A stretch of 44,130 nucleotides of DNA from Verrucomicrobiales bacterium (GTDB lineage: Bacteria; Verrucomicrobiota; Verrucomicrobiia; Verrucomicrobiales; DEV007). The stretch lies in assembly GCA_029213065.1 (NCBI GenBank), contig JARGPH010000042.1:1-44130 (forward strand). Reading direction: 5' to 3'. A program made the translations under genes and the position numbers. This document shows positions 17,687 to 26,650 of this stretch, one piece after another (positions within the stretch are counted from its first letter, which is position 1; each line of letters begins with the position of its first letter). Under the pieces are notes generated by a model. It did no database searches. It was not told the DNA's origin and was given only the letters and a program-made list of their open reading frames with translations.

Positions 17687-19414
17687 GTGCACCAGCTCGC
17701 AAAAGAGGAAAAACCGACTCTGTTCCAGGCGATTGCCTTTGGTTTTAAGGCGTCGTGTTTTCGAACACGGCGTAGTCTTCAGAATCTGGGTGGCGGTCTG
17801 GAACGTTTTCCTCGTGTCTCTGTTGATGATCGCAGCCCGGTGATCGCGGAGTCCCGGTCTCTACTTTATTCGAGTGGTTCCCGTGCGGAGTTCGCGCTCC
17901 AGTCGGGGAAAGTTCACAACCTCCGGATCGCAGCGCGGTATCTGAATGGGATCCAGGTCGATGCGGATAAGGTTTTCAGTTTCTGGAAGCATCTTCCCCG
18001 TCCCGGCCGGTGGCGGGGTTTTTCAAAAGGACGCGAGTTGCGGGAGGGCTGTATTATTCCCAGTGTCGGCGGGGGGCTCTGTCAGCTGTCCAACGCTCTC
18101 TACGATTGTGCTCTGAAGGCTGACCTGGAGATTGTCGAGCGTCATGGGCATTCGCGTGTTCTCCCGGATTCGATGGCGGAGCAGGGGAGGGATGCGACGC
18201 TTTTCTGGAACTACGTCGATCTTCGGTTCCGATTCAGGCTGCGGTTTCAAATTGAGGTCATACTCGGTCGGGGAGAGTTGGTGGTTCGCTTCCGGGGCGA
18301 TAAAGGTGAGTTCCCTCCAGCTTCGCAGAGAACGGGAGGCGATTCCCGGGACCTCATTTCTGAATCCAACGTTCCTGCAGGCGATCCGGTTGAGAGTTGT
18401 GAAACGTGCGGGGTGACAAGTTGCTTCCGACACCCCGAAACGCTCGGGCTTCCCGAGACCTCTCTCACTGCCTGGTTGGTCGATGCCTACTGGCCTGAAT
18501 ACGATCTCTATCTCACCGGAAACTCGCGGGAAGGAGATTGGCTTTTCACTCCCATCTCTGGCCGAAACTACCGGTGGAATCGAGACGGTTTTTCCCGTGT
18601 TCTCCAATTTCCGCGGCTTGCGATGAATCGCTCGATTGCCTCCCGTCGTCTCGCTCAGCAGGGGGCTGCGCGACAGCGGGCTCTCCTCGAGTTTGACCGG
18701 AAGCTGGCCAACGGTTACGCCACGCGGATTCCGGCATCGGCGCTACATCTTGTTGTCAGTCAGAATCTACTGCCCTTTCTCTGGCGCTCGGGAGCGCTGG
18801 GAGGGCGCACCTTTGATGTTCTCATGACCCGCCTGCCTCTCACGCATTTGGAGGACACCCTGGATCGTGCCGCCCGTCGCTGGCCGGAGAGTGAGACCCT
18901 ATCGGATTTCCGCGCTGATCCCGAGTTACTGAAGGATGAAACGGATGCCCTCGCGGAGGCGGACCACTGGATCACTCCGCATTCCGGGATCGCAGAGATT
19001 GCCGGTGACCGCGCCATCAAGTTGGATTGGGAGATTCCCCGGCCGTCCGGGGGCGGAGAGGCCGGAGCGCGACTGCTGTTCCCCGCTTCAACACTGGGGC
19101 GGAAAGGTGCGTGGGAGCTTCGTTCGATCGGCCTGCCCTTGACTCTTACCGGCCCGGTAATTGAGTCTCCGGACTTCTGGTCAGGTGTGGAAGTGGAGCG
19201 ACGCGATTTCTCGCTTGAGGGCGTTGCCGTCGCGGTGCTTCCCGCCTGGGTTGAGAATCAGCCTCGACGGCTTTTGGAGGCGGTTGCTGCGGGTATCCCG
19301 GTGATTGCGACAGACGCTTGTGGTCTGGGCGGCGTTGACGGCGTCACGGTTGTCGAAGCTGGCAACACGGAGATGCTTGAAGCGGCGATTGATCGCTTCG
19401 CAGGTGTGAAATGA
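17687..19414 (+). CDS. VanW domain protein fused to glycosyltransferase-like region
   Basis: A 575-residue product from GTG 17687. Residues ~75-200 match VanW (IPSVGGGLCQLSNALYDCAL, followed by HSRVLPDS and a DLRFRFRL strand). VanW occurs in some vancomycin-resistance clusters, but its reaction is not settled. The ~120 residues after it contain CETCGVTSC, a possible metal site. The C-terminal ~230 residues resemble a GT-B glycosyltransferase: RLLFPASTLGRKGAWELR, then VLPAWVENQPRRLLEAVAAG and IPVIATDACGLGG, the usual nucleotide-sugar half. No signal peptide or membrane helix is visible, so it is probably cytoplasmic. A role in cell-surface glycan assembly is inferred. It ends 11 nt from the convergent SUI1 gene. 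Confidence 0.8.
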   Translation: MHQLAKEEKPTLFQAIAFGFKASCFRTRRSLQNLGGGLERFPRVSVDDRSPVIAESRSLLYSSGSRAEFALQSGKVHNLRIAARYLNGIQVDADKVFSFWKHLPRPGRWRGFSKGRELREGCIIPSVGGGLCQLSNALYDCALKADLEIVERHGHSRVLPDSMAEQGRDATLFWNYVDLRFRFRLRFQIEVILGRGELVVRFRGDKGEFPPASQRTGGDSRDLISESNVPAGDPVESCETCGVTSCFRHPETLGLPETSLTAWLVDAYWPEYDLYLTGNSREGDWLFTPISGRNYRWNRDGFSRVLQFPRLAMNRSIASRRLAQQGAARQRALLEFDRKLANGYATRIPASALHLVVSQNLLPFLWRSGALGGRTFDVLMTRLPLTHLEDTLDRAARRWPESETLSDFRADPELLKDETDALAEADHWITPHSGIAEIAGDRAIKLDWEIPRPSGGGEAGARLLFPASTLGRKGAWELRSIGLPLTLTGPVIESPDFWSGVEVERRDFSLEGVAVAVLPAWVENQPRRLLEAVAAGIPVIATDACGLGGVDGVTVVEAGNTEMLEAAIDRFAGVK

Positions 19415-19425
19415 GCGATTCCCGG

Positions 19426-19818
19426 TTAGCCGCCCGCGAATTTGGGTTGGAAGCCGGCCTCCTCGAGGATCACTTTTATTTCCTCGCGAAGATCGCCGCG
19501 GATTTCGATTCGCCCGTCTTTCACGGTTCCGCCGACACCATGAGATTTCTGGATTTTCTTGGCGAGCGCCTGCTTCTCCTCCTGGCTGATTCCCTGAAAA
19601 TTGCTCACCACGGTCACGATTTTTCCGCCACGATGAGCGAATTCGCGAGTGATGTTGAGACGTCCCCGGGTGGTGTTTTTCCGGTCGCGTCTTGAGGTAG
19701 GTCTCGGCGGCTCAAGGCTTCCTTCGGGCAGGCCGCTCAGTTCATTCAGAGCGCTGAAGGGCGTCGGGAGCTCGTTGCCTCCCTGCTCTTTTGATCGGCG
19801 ATTTTTCTTTTTGCTCAT
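19426..19818 (-). CDS. SUI1/YciH family translation initiation factor-like protein
   Basis: A 130-residue protein with a basic, low-complexity N-terminus (MSKKKNRRSKEQGG) and a SUI1 domain at ~55-130. The domain shows GKIVTVVSNFQGISQEEKQ, then KKIQKSHGVGGTVKDG and IEIRGDLREEI, the hallmark GGTVKDG...IEIQGD pattern of eIF1-like proteins. Bacterial members (YciH) can affect start-site fidelity in vitro, but their cellular role is unclear. It converges on the VanW gene. The ATG start lies 60 nt from the end of the next minus-strand gene, so the two could be co-transcribed. Confidence 0.92.
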   Translation of the reverse strand: MSKKKNRRSKEQGGNELPTPFSALNELSGLPEGSLEPPRPTSRRDRKNTTRGRLNITREFAHRGGKIVTVVSNFQGISQEEKQALAKKIQKSHGVGGTVKDGRIEIRGDLREEIKVILEEAGFQPKFAGG

Positions 19819-19878
19819 GGACTTAGTCTAATCCCGGATCGCGGCGTGTCTGCAGTGTTTTCTACCATTGCTCGAAGA

Positions 19879-20628
19879 CTAGCGCTCTTTCGCTTCCAAA
19901 TTGGACTCGATCGACTTCGCGACGGCAGCGGCCAGCAGTGCCGATCCCTCCTTCGTGAAATGAACGTCCCCGGCTGCTCTTCCATAGCGATCCATTTTTC
20001 CTTTCATGATCGAGTGAAGATCGGTGATGGCGATCTTGTGTCGTTTCGTGACCTCCAGCGCGGCGTTATTGTAGATTTCATCATCGCCTACTTTGCGCCC
20101 TGCCTCGCCTTCAGGAACAGGGGTGGTGGTCGCGAATACGAGAATGGCTCCCGTCTTTTTCAGTTCGGTGATGATTTCCTCTAGGTTGGCGGCATAGACC
20201 TCAGGTGTGAATGTCAGGGTTCCTTTCTCCTTATCGCGCCTGCCCTGGTTTTTGGACTGAGGGTGTCGGTAGCAGAGATCCCAGAGTCCCCAGTTGAAGT
20301 GGATGAGGTCCCATTTTCCCTTTTTGGGGTCGAGCCATTTACTGAGCCCGGCCAGTCCTATTCCGGTGTCTCCGGCATTGCCGGGAACTCGATGAAGGTT
20401 CACTTTTCCGGCCAGTAGTTCCCGTGTCCCTGCCGTGTAGCCGATTGAAATGGAATCACCAATAATGAGAACTCGCGGAAGGGTCGGGTCATCGATCACT
20501 TTGGCAAAAGCGGAATTCGTTTTGCGGGTCTCTTTTGAGGCCTCGCCGGGTGTGATTACGCCGGTTTGGCTCCGGGCGAAACCAGCGAGAAAGAGGAGCG
20601 TAAATACAACGGTGATCTTGAATTCCAT
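19879..20628 (-). CDS. Secreted SGNH/GDSL hydrolase
   Basis: A 249-residue esterase-like protein with a Sec signal peptide (KITVVFTLLFLAGFARS). Block I is VLIIGDSISIGY with the nucleophile Ser, block II the Gly in HRVPGNAGDTGIG, block III the Asn in HFNWGLWDL, and block V DVHF carrying the catalytic Asp and His. These blocks define the SGNH fold. Typical substrates are acetylated polysaccharides or small esters; which applies here cannot be told. It is divergent from the orphan lipoprotein at 20785, with a 156-nt gap. It is unlike the other two SGNH genes in the window outside the motifs, so they are not recent duplicates. Confidence 0.9.
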   Translation of the reverse strand: MEFKITVVFTLLFLAGFARSQTGVITPGEASKETRKTNSAFAKVIDDPTLPRVLIIGDSISIGYTAGTRELLAGKVNLHRVPGNAGDTGIGLAGLSKWLDPKKGKWDLIHFNWGLWDLCYRHPQSKNQGRRDKEKGTLTFTPEVYAANLEEIITELKKTGAILVFATTTPVPEGEAGRKVGDDEIYNNAALEVTKRHKIAITDLHSIMKGKMDRYGRAAGDVHFTKEGSALLAAAVAKSIESNLEAKER

Positions 20629-20784
20629 TCGATAGTCATAGCTCAGAATTTGAGTTCCTGCGAACAGGAAGGTCCCTCTTCCCTCGTGCCTGCGTATACG
20701 GAATTCCGTCGATTCGATTTTTGCAACGTATTGATCCGGATGGTTTAATGAAAGATTCTTTGATCTCGATCTTGTTTGCCCGTG

Positions 20785-21558
20785 ATGGTTTCAGACCCAC
20801 ATCGCTTCCAACCGGTTGCTGCTTCTCCCCGATTCTTTCAAGGCACAGGTATTTTGGCAGGGGTGTTGTTGCTTGTGTCGGCATGTCCGGCGCAGCGAGG
20901 GGCAACTGGCGGGAGCTCTTTCCTTCCCGAGCCGGTCACGGATGAAAACGTGGCGATGCTCAAAGAACGTTCTCCTTTTCTCCGGTCGATTGGTCTTTCC
21001 GAAGCCATCGTTGTTACAGGGATTGCTCAGATCGACGACGGTGTGTTTGCCTCCCTGTTCAATATGGAAACGCAGGAGTCTTTTCTCGTTGGTAAAAAGG
21101 CGAACTCTGAGGGATGGCAGTTGGTCGGGATCAAAGGAGACCAGTCAGACCTCGAATCGGTCACTGCCCGTATCAAGGTGGCGGGCAGCGAAGTCGTTTC
21201 GATCCGTTATGAAAAGTTGCCTTCGGGGGCCTTCAGACGCGGTCCGGTCAGTAAGAAGCGCAGCAGCAGTGGCGGCGGAACGGGGCCGCACGGGGGACCG
21301 GATCCACGAGTCTTGACTGATGATCAGATGGACGATGCGAAACGGGGCGCGCACAATTATCGTGAGGGGTTTCTCGCTGACGGATATCCTGACAAACCAC
21401 CACCGGAAACGGTTGCAAAATTGTCGCGGTTATCGACCAAACAACGGGAAGCGATTAACATCAAAATGTATGAATATCGCAACCGCGGTCTCGGTCTTCC
21501 CGAGCGTGCCAGAATTTATGAAGGCATTCTCGACAAAACTCTCCGGGGCGGGCCTTGA
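20785..21558 (+). CDS. Putative lipoprotein of unknown function
   Basis: From ATG 20785 the product has 257 residues (a TTG at 20776 would add three). The N-terminus has a hydrophobic stretch ILAGVLLLVSAC with a lipobox-like VSAC, so C34 could be lipidated. A ~100-residue globular part follows (EAIVVTGIAQIDDGVFASLF, then NMETQESFLVGKKANSEGWQ), which may be a small beta-domain. Next comes a basic Ser/Gly linker (KKRSSSGGGTGPHGGPD). The C-terminal part is helical and charged (MDDAKRGAHNYREGF ... LSTKQREAINIKMYEYR). I do not recognise the family. It converges with the lactonase gene 3 nt away. Confidence 0.7.
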   Translation: MVSDPHRFQPVAASPRFFQGTGILAGVLLLVSACPAQRGATGGSSFLPEPVTDENVAMLKERSPFLRSIGLSEAIVVTGIAQIDDGVFASLFNMETQESFLVGKKANSEGWQLVGIKGDQSDLESVTARIKVAGSEVVSIRYEKLPSGAFRRGPVSKKRSSSGGGTGPHGGPDPRVLTDDQMDDAKRGAHNYREGFLADGYPDKPPPETVAKLSRLSTKQREAINIKMYEYRNRGLGLPERARIYEGILDKTLRGGP

Positions 21559-21561
21559 GTA

Positions 21562-22680
21562 TTACTCGTTCCCTTTCACGAAGCGAACGCAGACCGGGCT
21601 GTCGATTTTCACCTGATTTCCGGAATAGGTCAGTTCGCCGCTCGATGGATCGATCGCGAAAATGGATGCGGTGTGTGAACTTTGGCCTGCGGCAATGAGC
21701 CATTCCCCGTCGGGGCTAACCGCAAAGTTTCTGGGCACTTCACCCCGGATGGGTTCGTTTTCGACGTAGCTCAGCGTCCCTGTCGTGGTATCGATTTGAA
21801 ATACGACGATGGTGTCATGACCCCGATTTGAACCGTATAGAAATTTTCCGGAGGGATGAGAGATGACCTCAGCGGTTGATCCCTGTTTGGGGGCGTCGGC
21901 GGGGAGAGTGCTTACGGTTCCCAGAGAAATGAGATCGCCGGTTTTCGGGTTCACTGAAAAGGCTTCAATGGTCAGGGCCATCTCGTTGATCACGTAGGCA
22001 AAATTCCCACTGGTGTGGAAGGTGAAGTGGCGCGGCCCCGAGCCCGGCTTGATAACGGTTTCCCCGGAGGCGGTGAGAGTTCCTTTGTCCGGATTGACTG
22101 AGTATCGATAGATGCGATCTGTTCCGAGATCCGCCGCGTAGGCAAAGCGGTTATCGGGTGAAAAGTTGATTGAGTGCGCGTGAGGGGCTTTTTGCCGCGC
22201 GGGGTCGATGCTGCTGCCTTCGTGCTGAATGATCGTAACCGGCTCTGAGAGTGATCCGTCTTCCTTGATTTGGTAACTCGCAACGTTGCCTCCCATGTAG
22301 TTGGCGGCCGCGAGGATCTTTCCATTTTTCGATATGGAGAGATGGCAGGTGGCTCCTCCGTTCGCCGGTTGTTCATTGATCAATTCCAGAGTTCCATTGT
22401 CGAGTACGCGGAAGGATTTTACGGAGCCCTCTCCCATCTCTGAGACGGCGTAGAGAAATTTTCCGTCACTGCTCAGTTCCAGAAATGAGGGGTTTTCGGT
22501 CTCTGCGGCGAGTTCCGGTTTCGAGAGCGTTCCGTCTTCGGAATTCCATTCGGAGACATAGATCCCTTTGGAATCCGCTTTGGTATAGGTGCCGAAATAA
22601 ACCCTATCAGTGGCGCCTGAGAGGGTTGAATTGGTGAAAAGAAAAGCAAAGAGGAGGATGAAAAATGAGAGGGGGCGCAT
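21562..22680 (-). CDS. Exported lactonase / 6-phosphogluconolactonase-like beta-propeller
   Basis: Member of the YkgB-type lactonase family with a seven-bladed propeller. From ATG 22680 it has 372 residues and a signal peptide (RPLSFFILLFAFLFTN). An upstream in-frame ATG at 22707 would add nine residues and cannot be excluded. Family signatures are VYFGTYTKADSKGIYV at the start, NPSFLELSSDGKFLYAV, APHAHSINFSPDNRFAYAAD, GSGPRHFTFHTSGNFAYVIN and PRNFAVSPDGEWLIAA. The signal peptide argues against a role in the cytoplasmic pentose phosphate pathway. Periplasmic hydrolysis of sugar lactones is more likely, matching the oxidative-cytochrome theme of the window. Confidence 0.88.
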   Translation of the reverse strand: MRPLSFFILLFAFLFTNSTLSGATDRVYFGTYTKADSKGIYVSEWNSEDGTLSKPELAAETENPSFLELSSDGKFLYAVSEMGEGSVKSFRVLDNGTLELINEQPANGGATCHLSISKNGKILAAANYMGGNVASYQIKEDGSLSEPVTIIQHEGSSIDPARQKAPHAHSINFSPDNRFAYAADLGTDRIYRYSVNPDKGTLTASGETVIKPGSGPRHFTFHTSGNFAYVINEMALTIEAFSVNPKTGDLISLGTVSTLPADAPKQGSTAEVISHPSGKFLYGSNRGHDTIVVFQIDTTTGTLSYVENEPIRGEVPRNFAVSPDGEWLIAAGQSSHTASIFAIDPSSGELTYSGNQVKIDSPVCVRFVKGNE

Positions 22681-22773
22681 CCCCCTACTGTTCCAAAAAT
22701 CCCGCATTCGAAAAGAGGATAATGAGACGGGAATGCGACTTAAAAACCGCTGTGAGCTTCGCGTCTGCGATGA

Positions 22774-23778
22774 TTATTTTACTCTCACCAGCTTCATGAT
22801 TCGACCGTCGATGTTCCAGTCCTGGATGTAAAGATTGCCGTCTTTGTCCCAGTAGGAACCATGGGTGCCACTGAAAATCCCTTCGATCCAGTCGGCCTGT
22901 TTTACTCCGTGAGCGCCGCGGGTTTTCGGATCGGGATTGTGCCCGAGAACCGCCATGATCGTGTTGCTCTTATCGAGGATAACCACCCTGCCGTGAAGAT
23001 CGGGAACGGAAACATAGTCTCCCTGAATCGCGACTGAGGTGGGCATCCCGAGTCCTGTGATGACTTCTTCGATGAAGTTTCCTTCGAGATCGTAGTGGAG
23101 GAGACGTCCTTTCGGTTTGTGGTTGCGATCGCAAATGAGGAGGCGGGGCGGCTCGTAGCGTGAGTCGAGGGTCATGCCGTGAGCGGTGTTGAACTGTTTG
23201 AGTTCATTTCCTTTTTTCCCGAAGTGACTGAGATACTTCCCGTCTTTATCAAAGCGAAAGACAATGTTGCTGGCGTAACCGTCGGAAAGATAGATGTCTC
23301 CATTCGGGGCCACCGTGATGGCCGTGGGGTTGAAGTTGAGAGGATTTGCTCCGGATGCTTTTGGAAAGGGGAGACGTAAGACGACCTCCCCGTCGCTGGC
23401 GCGAAATTTGATTCCCTCGCGATCTTTGTTGCGAGCGGCATAGATGTATTCGACGCCGTTCTCGTCACGAATCTCAATGTCGTGCATGTTGGAGTGCTCA
23501 GGGCCGACGAATGAGCGGACCACTTTTCCATCAGGAGCGAAGACGACTAACCCTTTGTTGGCGCTTACGTAAATGTTACCTGTTTTGTCAATGACGACAC
23601 CGCCGTGAGTGGCTCCAAGAACGGATTTACCTTCCTCGTCGAGGCCCCAGCCGGGAACCGTGTCAAAGGTCATCAATCCGCACCCCATTCGGACAGGGGC
23701 CGGTTGTTCTGCGAAGGTGACGGAGGTGAGCAGGCACGACAGTAGTGCGATTGTCAGGGTTTTGAATGGGGATTTCAT
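22774..23778 (-). CDS. Exported NHL-repeat beta-propeller protein
   Basis: A 334-residue protein with a Sec signal (KTLTIALLSCLLTSVTFAEQ). Repeats of the type HGGVVIDKTGNIYVS, NPTAITVAPNGDIYLSDGY, AHGMTLDSRYEPPRLLICD and GTHGSYWDKDGNLYIQDW form an NHL six-bladed propeller, resembling peptidyl-hydroxyglycine lyase-like or SMP-30-like proteins. Several repeats carry His-Gly at the blade start (GATHGG, TAHGM, GTHGS), which could bind metal or ligand. It lies upstream of the lactonase gene on the same strand with 93 nt between them, so the two may be transcribed together. The substrate is unknown. Confidence 0.85.
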   Translation of the reverse strand: MKSPFKTLTIALLSCLLTSVTFAEQPAPVRMGCGLMTFDTVPGWGLDEEGKSVLGATHGGVVIDKTGNIYVSANKGLVVFAPDGKVVRSFVGPEHSNMHDIEIRDENGVEYIYAARNKDREGIKFRASDGEVVLRLPFPKASGANPLNFNPTAITVAPNGDIYLSDGYASNIVFRFDKDGKYLSHFGKKGNELKQFNTAHGMTLDSRYEPPRLLICDRNHKPKGRLLHYDLEGNFIEEVITGLGMPTSVAIQGDYVSVPDLHGRVVILDKSNTIMAVLGHNPDPKTRGAHGVKQADWIEGIFSGTHGSYWDKDGNLYIQDWNIDGRIMKLVRVK

Positions 23779-23931
23779 AGCAACAATATGGGGGATTGCG
23801 TTGAGGAAACGGCAACGGTTGAACGGAGTTCCCTTTTCCAGAGTTCCAGAAAAGCAGAGATGATGAATCTAAACAAGATCCATATCGGTCGTGAACGTGT
23901 CCCGCAGCGAAGCGGTAGCTGCCCCGCGTGA

Positions 23932-24819
23932 TCACGCGCGAAGCGATCCGTCCTGCCCTGAATCGGGGCGTGCAAGGCGCCTGAGAATCAGTCCGGCCCC
24001 GAGAAGGATCGGCAGCTGTGCCATGAACATGGTCGTGGCAAAGAGTGCGAATTCTGTTTCCTGTAAAATGCTGACGGCGATAGCAATGGCGACACCGAAA
24101 TTTTTGACGGGGGAGATAAGGAGCAGGGTAATGGAATCGGGCCGGTTGAGTCCGAAGAACCGCGAGACGATATACCCGGCGGCCATGCCGGCGAGTGTGA
24201 GAACGAGGGCGGCTGTTATCGTTGGACCTAATCCGGAGGCGAAACCCTGACGGTCACTGAAAATGATATAACCGCCGAGGGTGGCGACGCAAACCAGCGC
24301 GATCCGTTTCAGGAGACGATGGAATCTTCGCTCAAGTCCGGGATATTGTGAGCGGACCCACATGCCGACGGCAATAGGAAGTGCGAGGACAAAAAAGAGG
24401 CGCACGAGGAGCATCGAGGCGGGAATCTGAAAATCAAAACTGTCTTCAAGAATGATGCCGTAGAATTGAATCCACAGGGGCATCGTGATGAAAGCGAGGA
24501 GACCGGTCGCGATGGCAAGCGTAATCGCGAGGGCGAGATTTGCACGCGCCACAGAAGTGTAGAGATTGGCGATGCTGCCGGTGGGGCAGATCGCAAGGAG
24601 TAGAATTCCTGCGTCGAGATAACCCGGTAGATTGGTGAGTTGAACGAAGGCGATCGAGATCGGAACGAAAAGGGTCAGGGTGAGCAATCCGGTCAGGACC
24701 GGCTTCGGTTCCTTCAAGAGATTTTTGAACTCCTGAAGGGTGACATCAAGGCCGACGATGACCATGGTGATGACAATGATTCCGTTGATGCCGGAGCTGA
24801 TAATCTGATTCTGATCCAC
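23932..24819 (-). CDS. Bile acid:sodium symporter (BASS) family transporter
   Basis: A 295-residue inner-membrane protein from a GTG start, with about nine to ten hydrophobic segments and no signal peptide. Features are GLDVTLQEFKNLLKEPKPVL after the first span, then ILLLAICPTGSIANLYTSVA (discontinuous helix with the Pro-Thr-Gly-Ser sodium-binding-type motif) and LLLISPVKNFGVAIAIAVSI (second crossover, VKNFGVA). These match BASS carriers, which move bile acids, pantoate, keto acids or other organic anions with sodium. The natural substrate here cannot be told. It is divergent from a Fur-family regulator, which may control it. Confidence 0.87.
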   Translation of the reverse strand: MDQNQIISSGINGIIVITMVIVGLDVTLQEFKNLLKEPKPVLTGLLTLTLFVPISIAFVQLTNLPGYLDAGILLLAICPTGSIANLYTSVARANLALAITLAIATGLLAFITMPLWIQFYGIILEDSFDFQIPASMLLVRLFFVLALPIAVGMWVRSQYPGLERRFHRLLKRIALVCVATLGGYIIFSDRQGFASGLGPTITAALVLTLAGMAAGYIVSRFFGLNRPDSITLLLISPVKNFGVAIAIAVSILQETEFALFATTMFMAQLPILLGAGLILRRLARPDSGQDGSLRA

Positions 24820-24980
24820 TGCTTTTTGTCTCTAAGGCTCGTGAACGCCGCCGTTCCGGTTGTACCGCTTCGGAGGGTGATGACCACGGAAACGAAATTG
24901 GTTTCATAGTTTAGGTCAGAGCGAACGCATCGCAATGATGCGGTTTCCGGAAAGTCTCAATTTGATCCCCCTTCCTTTAT

Positions 24981-25006
24981 CTGAATTGGTATTGATCTTG
25001 ATTCAG
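24981..25006. promoter_or_regulatory. Candidate operator in the BASS-Fur intergenic region
   Basis: CTGAAT (24981-24986) and ATTCAG (25001-25006) form an inverted repeat with 14 nt between, in the 213-nt divergent spacer and 27 nt before the fur-like start. It does not resemble the classical Fur box. Autoregulation is an inference from position. Confidence 0.35.
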
Positions 25007-25032
25007 TCCAGATTAGGGGGTAATCTCTTTGA

Positions 25033-25446
25033 ATGATCGAACCTGCCTTCCTTCTCCGGGAAAAAGGAGTTCCCGTTACCGCACAGCGTATCGCCGTTCT
25101 TAATGCTGTTTCTGAACTGCCCCACAGCACCGCTGATGCCATCGCGGGAAGAGTCCGCGACACAATCGGGGCGATATCCAAACAGGCCGTCTATGATGCG
25201 CTTGGCATGTTGACCTCGAAAGGACTGGTTCGACGCATTCAGCCTGCAGGATCTCCGGCGCTCTTTGAAAATCGGGTCGGCGACAATCACCACCACGTCA
25301 TTTGCCGCAGCTGCGGTAAAACTGCCGACGTTGATTGTGCTGTCGGGAAGCGTCCCTGCCTTACGGCTGCGGACAACTCGGGATTTGTGATCGACGAGGC
25401 CGAGGTCATTTACTGGGGGCGGTGCCCCGACTGCATCGCGAAGTAG
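25033..25446 (+). CDS. Fur family metal/peroxide-responsive repressor
   Basis: A 137-residue DNA-binding regulator. The N-terminal winged helix shows [20 protein letters not shown] and the recognition segment [20 protein letters not shown]. The dimerisation and metal part begins at [19 protein letters not shown] (~85-102). C91/C94 and C131/C134 form the two CxxC pairs of the structural zinc site. The NHHH segment supplies regulatory-site ligands. It could be PerR-, Fur- or Zur-like; the YDALGML helix and NHHHVICR segment look nearest PerR/catalase-peroxidase-type regulators, but I would not assign it. No catalase or iron uptake gene is next to it; the neighbour is a BASS transporter. Confidence 0.88.
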   Translation: MIEPAFLLREKGVPVTAQRIAVLNAVSELPHSTADAIAGRVRDTIGAISKQAVYDALGMLTSKGLVRRIQPAGSPALFENRVGDNHHHVICRSCGKTADVDCAVGKRPCLTAADNSGFVIDEAEVIYWGRCPDCIAK

Positions 25447-25575
<129 letters not shown>

Positions 25576-25726
25576 TGAGTTGAATCATCGGGTTCGATTT
25601 TCAATGCCTCCCGGGAGATTCCGGGTGGGTCTTTTTGCGCTCCTCTTCGGTTCGCGGCTGCTTTTGCTGTCGGCAAGTGTGCCGAAATTGCCACGTTTTA
25701 AGACTGACGTTTTGTGAAGTTTTGTC

Positions 25727-26641
25727 ATGTTAATGGCTATGTTTAAATCAGACGATTTTGCCCGTATTCGTGATGAGTATCTCGACACCTTTGATGAGGA
25801 ACTTGAGATGGAGCTGCACGATTTTTCGGAGGAGAATCCCTCCGATGAAGTGGCTAGCGATGATCCGATCGCATTTCGCCGGCAGTACTTTCGCGAGCTT
25901 CACCGGCTGCAGGTCGAGCTGGTGAAGCTCCAGGATTGGGTCGTGGCCCATAAGAAGAAGATTGTCGTAATTTTTGAAGGGCGCGACTCAGCGGGAAAAG
26001 GCGGCGTTATCACGCGGCTCACCCAGCGTCTCAATCCGCGGGTCTGCCGGGTTGCCGCGTTGCCTGCGCCGAATGACCGGGAGAAAACGCAATGGTATTT
26101 TCAGCGCTACGTCAGCCATCTTCCGGCCGGCGGGGAAATCGTTTTGTTTGATCGCAGCTGGTACAATCGCGCCGGAGTGGAGACGGTGATGGGCTTCTGC
26201 ACTGACGAGGAACGCGAGGAATTTTTCCGGACTGTCCCGGAGTTTGAAAAGATGCTGATCGGATCCGGGATTCAGTTGATTAAATACTGGTTTTCGATTC
26301 AGGACGAGGATCAGCAATTCCGGTTTCATGCGCGGATTCACGATCCTCTGAAGCGTTGGAAATTGAGCCCGATGGACCTGGAGTCGCGGAAGCGATGGGA
26401 GGACTACACCGCGGCAAAAGAGGTCATGCTCGAGCGCACCCATATCCCGGAAGCCCCCTGGTGGATTGTTCCTGCCGAGAACAAAAAGCAGGCGAGGCTC
26501 AATTGCATCAGCCATCTTCTCAGTCAGGTTGAGTACGGCGAGATCGAGCACGATCCGGTGGATCTTCCACCCCGCGTTCATCACGAGGATTACGTTCGTC
26601 AGGATGTGCCCGAAGAGATGATTGTCCCGCAAAAGTATTGA
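25727..26641 (+). CDS. ppk2: Polyphosphate kinase 2 (class I type)
   Basis: Phosphotransferase using polyphosphate to phosphorylate nucleoside diphosphates or the reverse, in the cytoplasm. The product has 304 residues, the single-domain length. Walker A is FEGRDSAGKGG (~83-93), Walker B and lid FDRSWYNRAGVE (~141-152). Further family segments are FEKMLIGSGIQLIKYWFSI, RIHDPLKRWKLSPMDLESR and APWWIVPAENKKQARLN. The N-terminal ~45 residues are acidic. Three in-frame ATGs lie within the first five codons; I took the first. The 280 nt before it hold no convincing gene. It ends 9 nt from the convergent zinc-ribbon gene. Confidence 0.93.
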   Translation: MLMAMFKSDDFARIRDEYLDTFDEELEMELHDFSEENPSDEVASDDPIAFRRQYFRELHRLQVELVKLQDWVVAHKKKIVVIFEGRDSAGKGGVITRLTQRLNPRVCRVAALPAPNDREKTQWYFQRYVSHLPAGGEIVLFDRSWYNRAGVETVMGFCTDEEREEFFRTVPEFEKMLIGSGIQLIKYWFSIQDEDQQFRFHARIHDPLKRWKLSPMDLESRKRWEDYTAAKEVMLERTHIPEAPWWIVPAENKKQARLNCISHLLSQVEYGEIEHDPVDLPPRVHHEDYVRQDVPEEMIVPQKY

Positions 26642-26650
26642 GGGGGCGCA

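Noticed and set aside
23925-23938. Perfect 14-nt palindrome CGCGTGATCACGCG
   Set aside because: It overlaps the stop codon of the BASS gene and has no T-run; it is too short to call a terminator or operator on its own.
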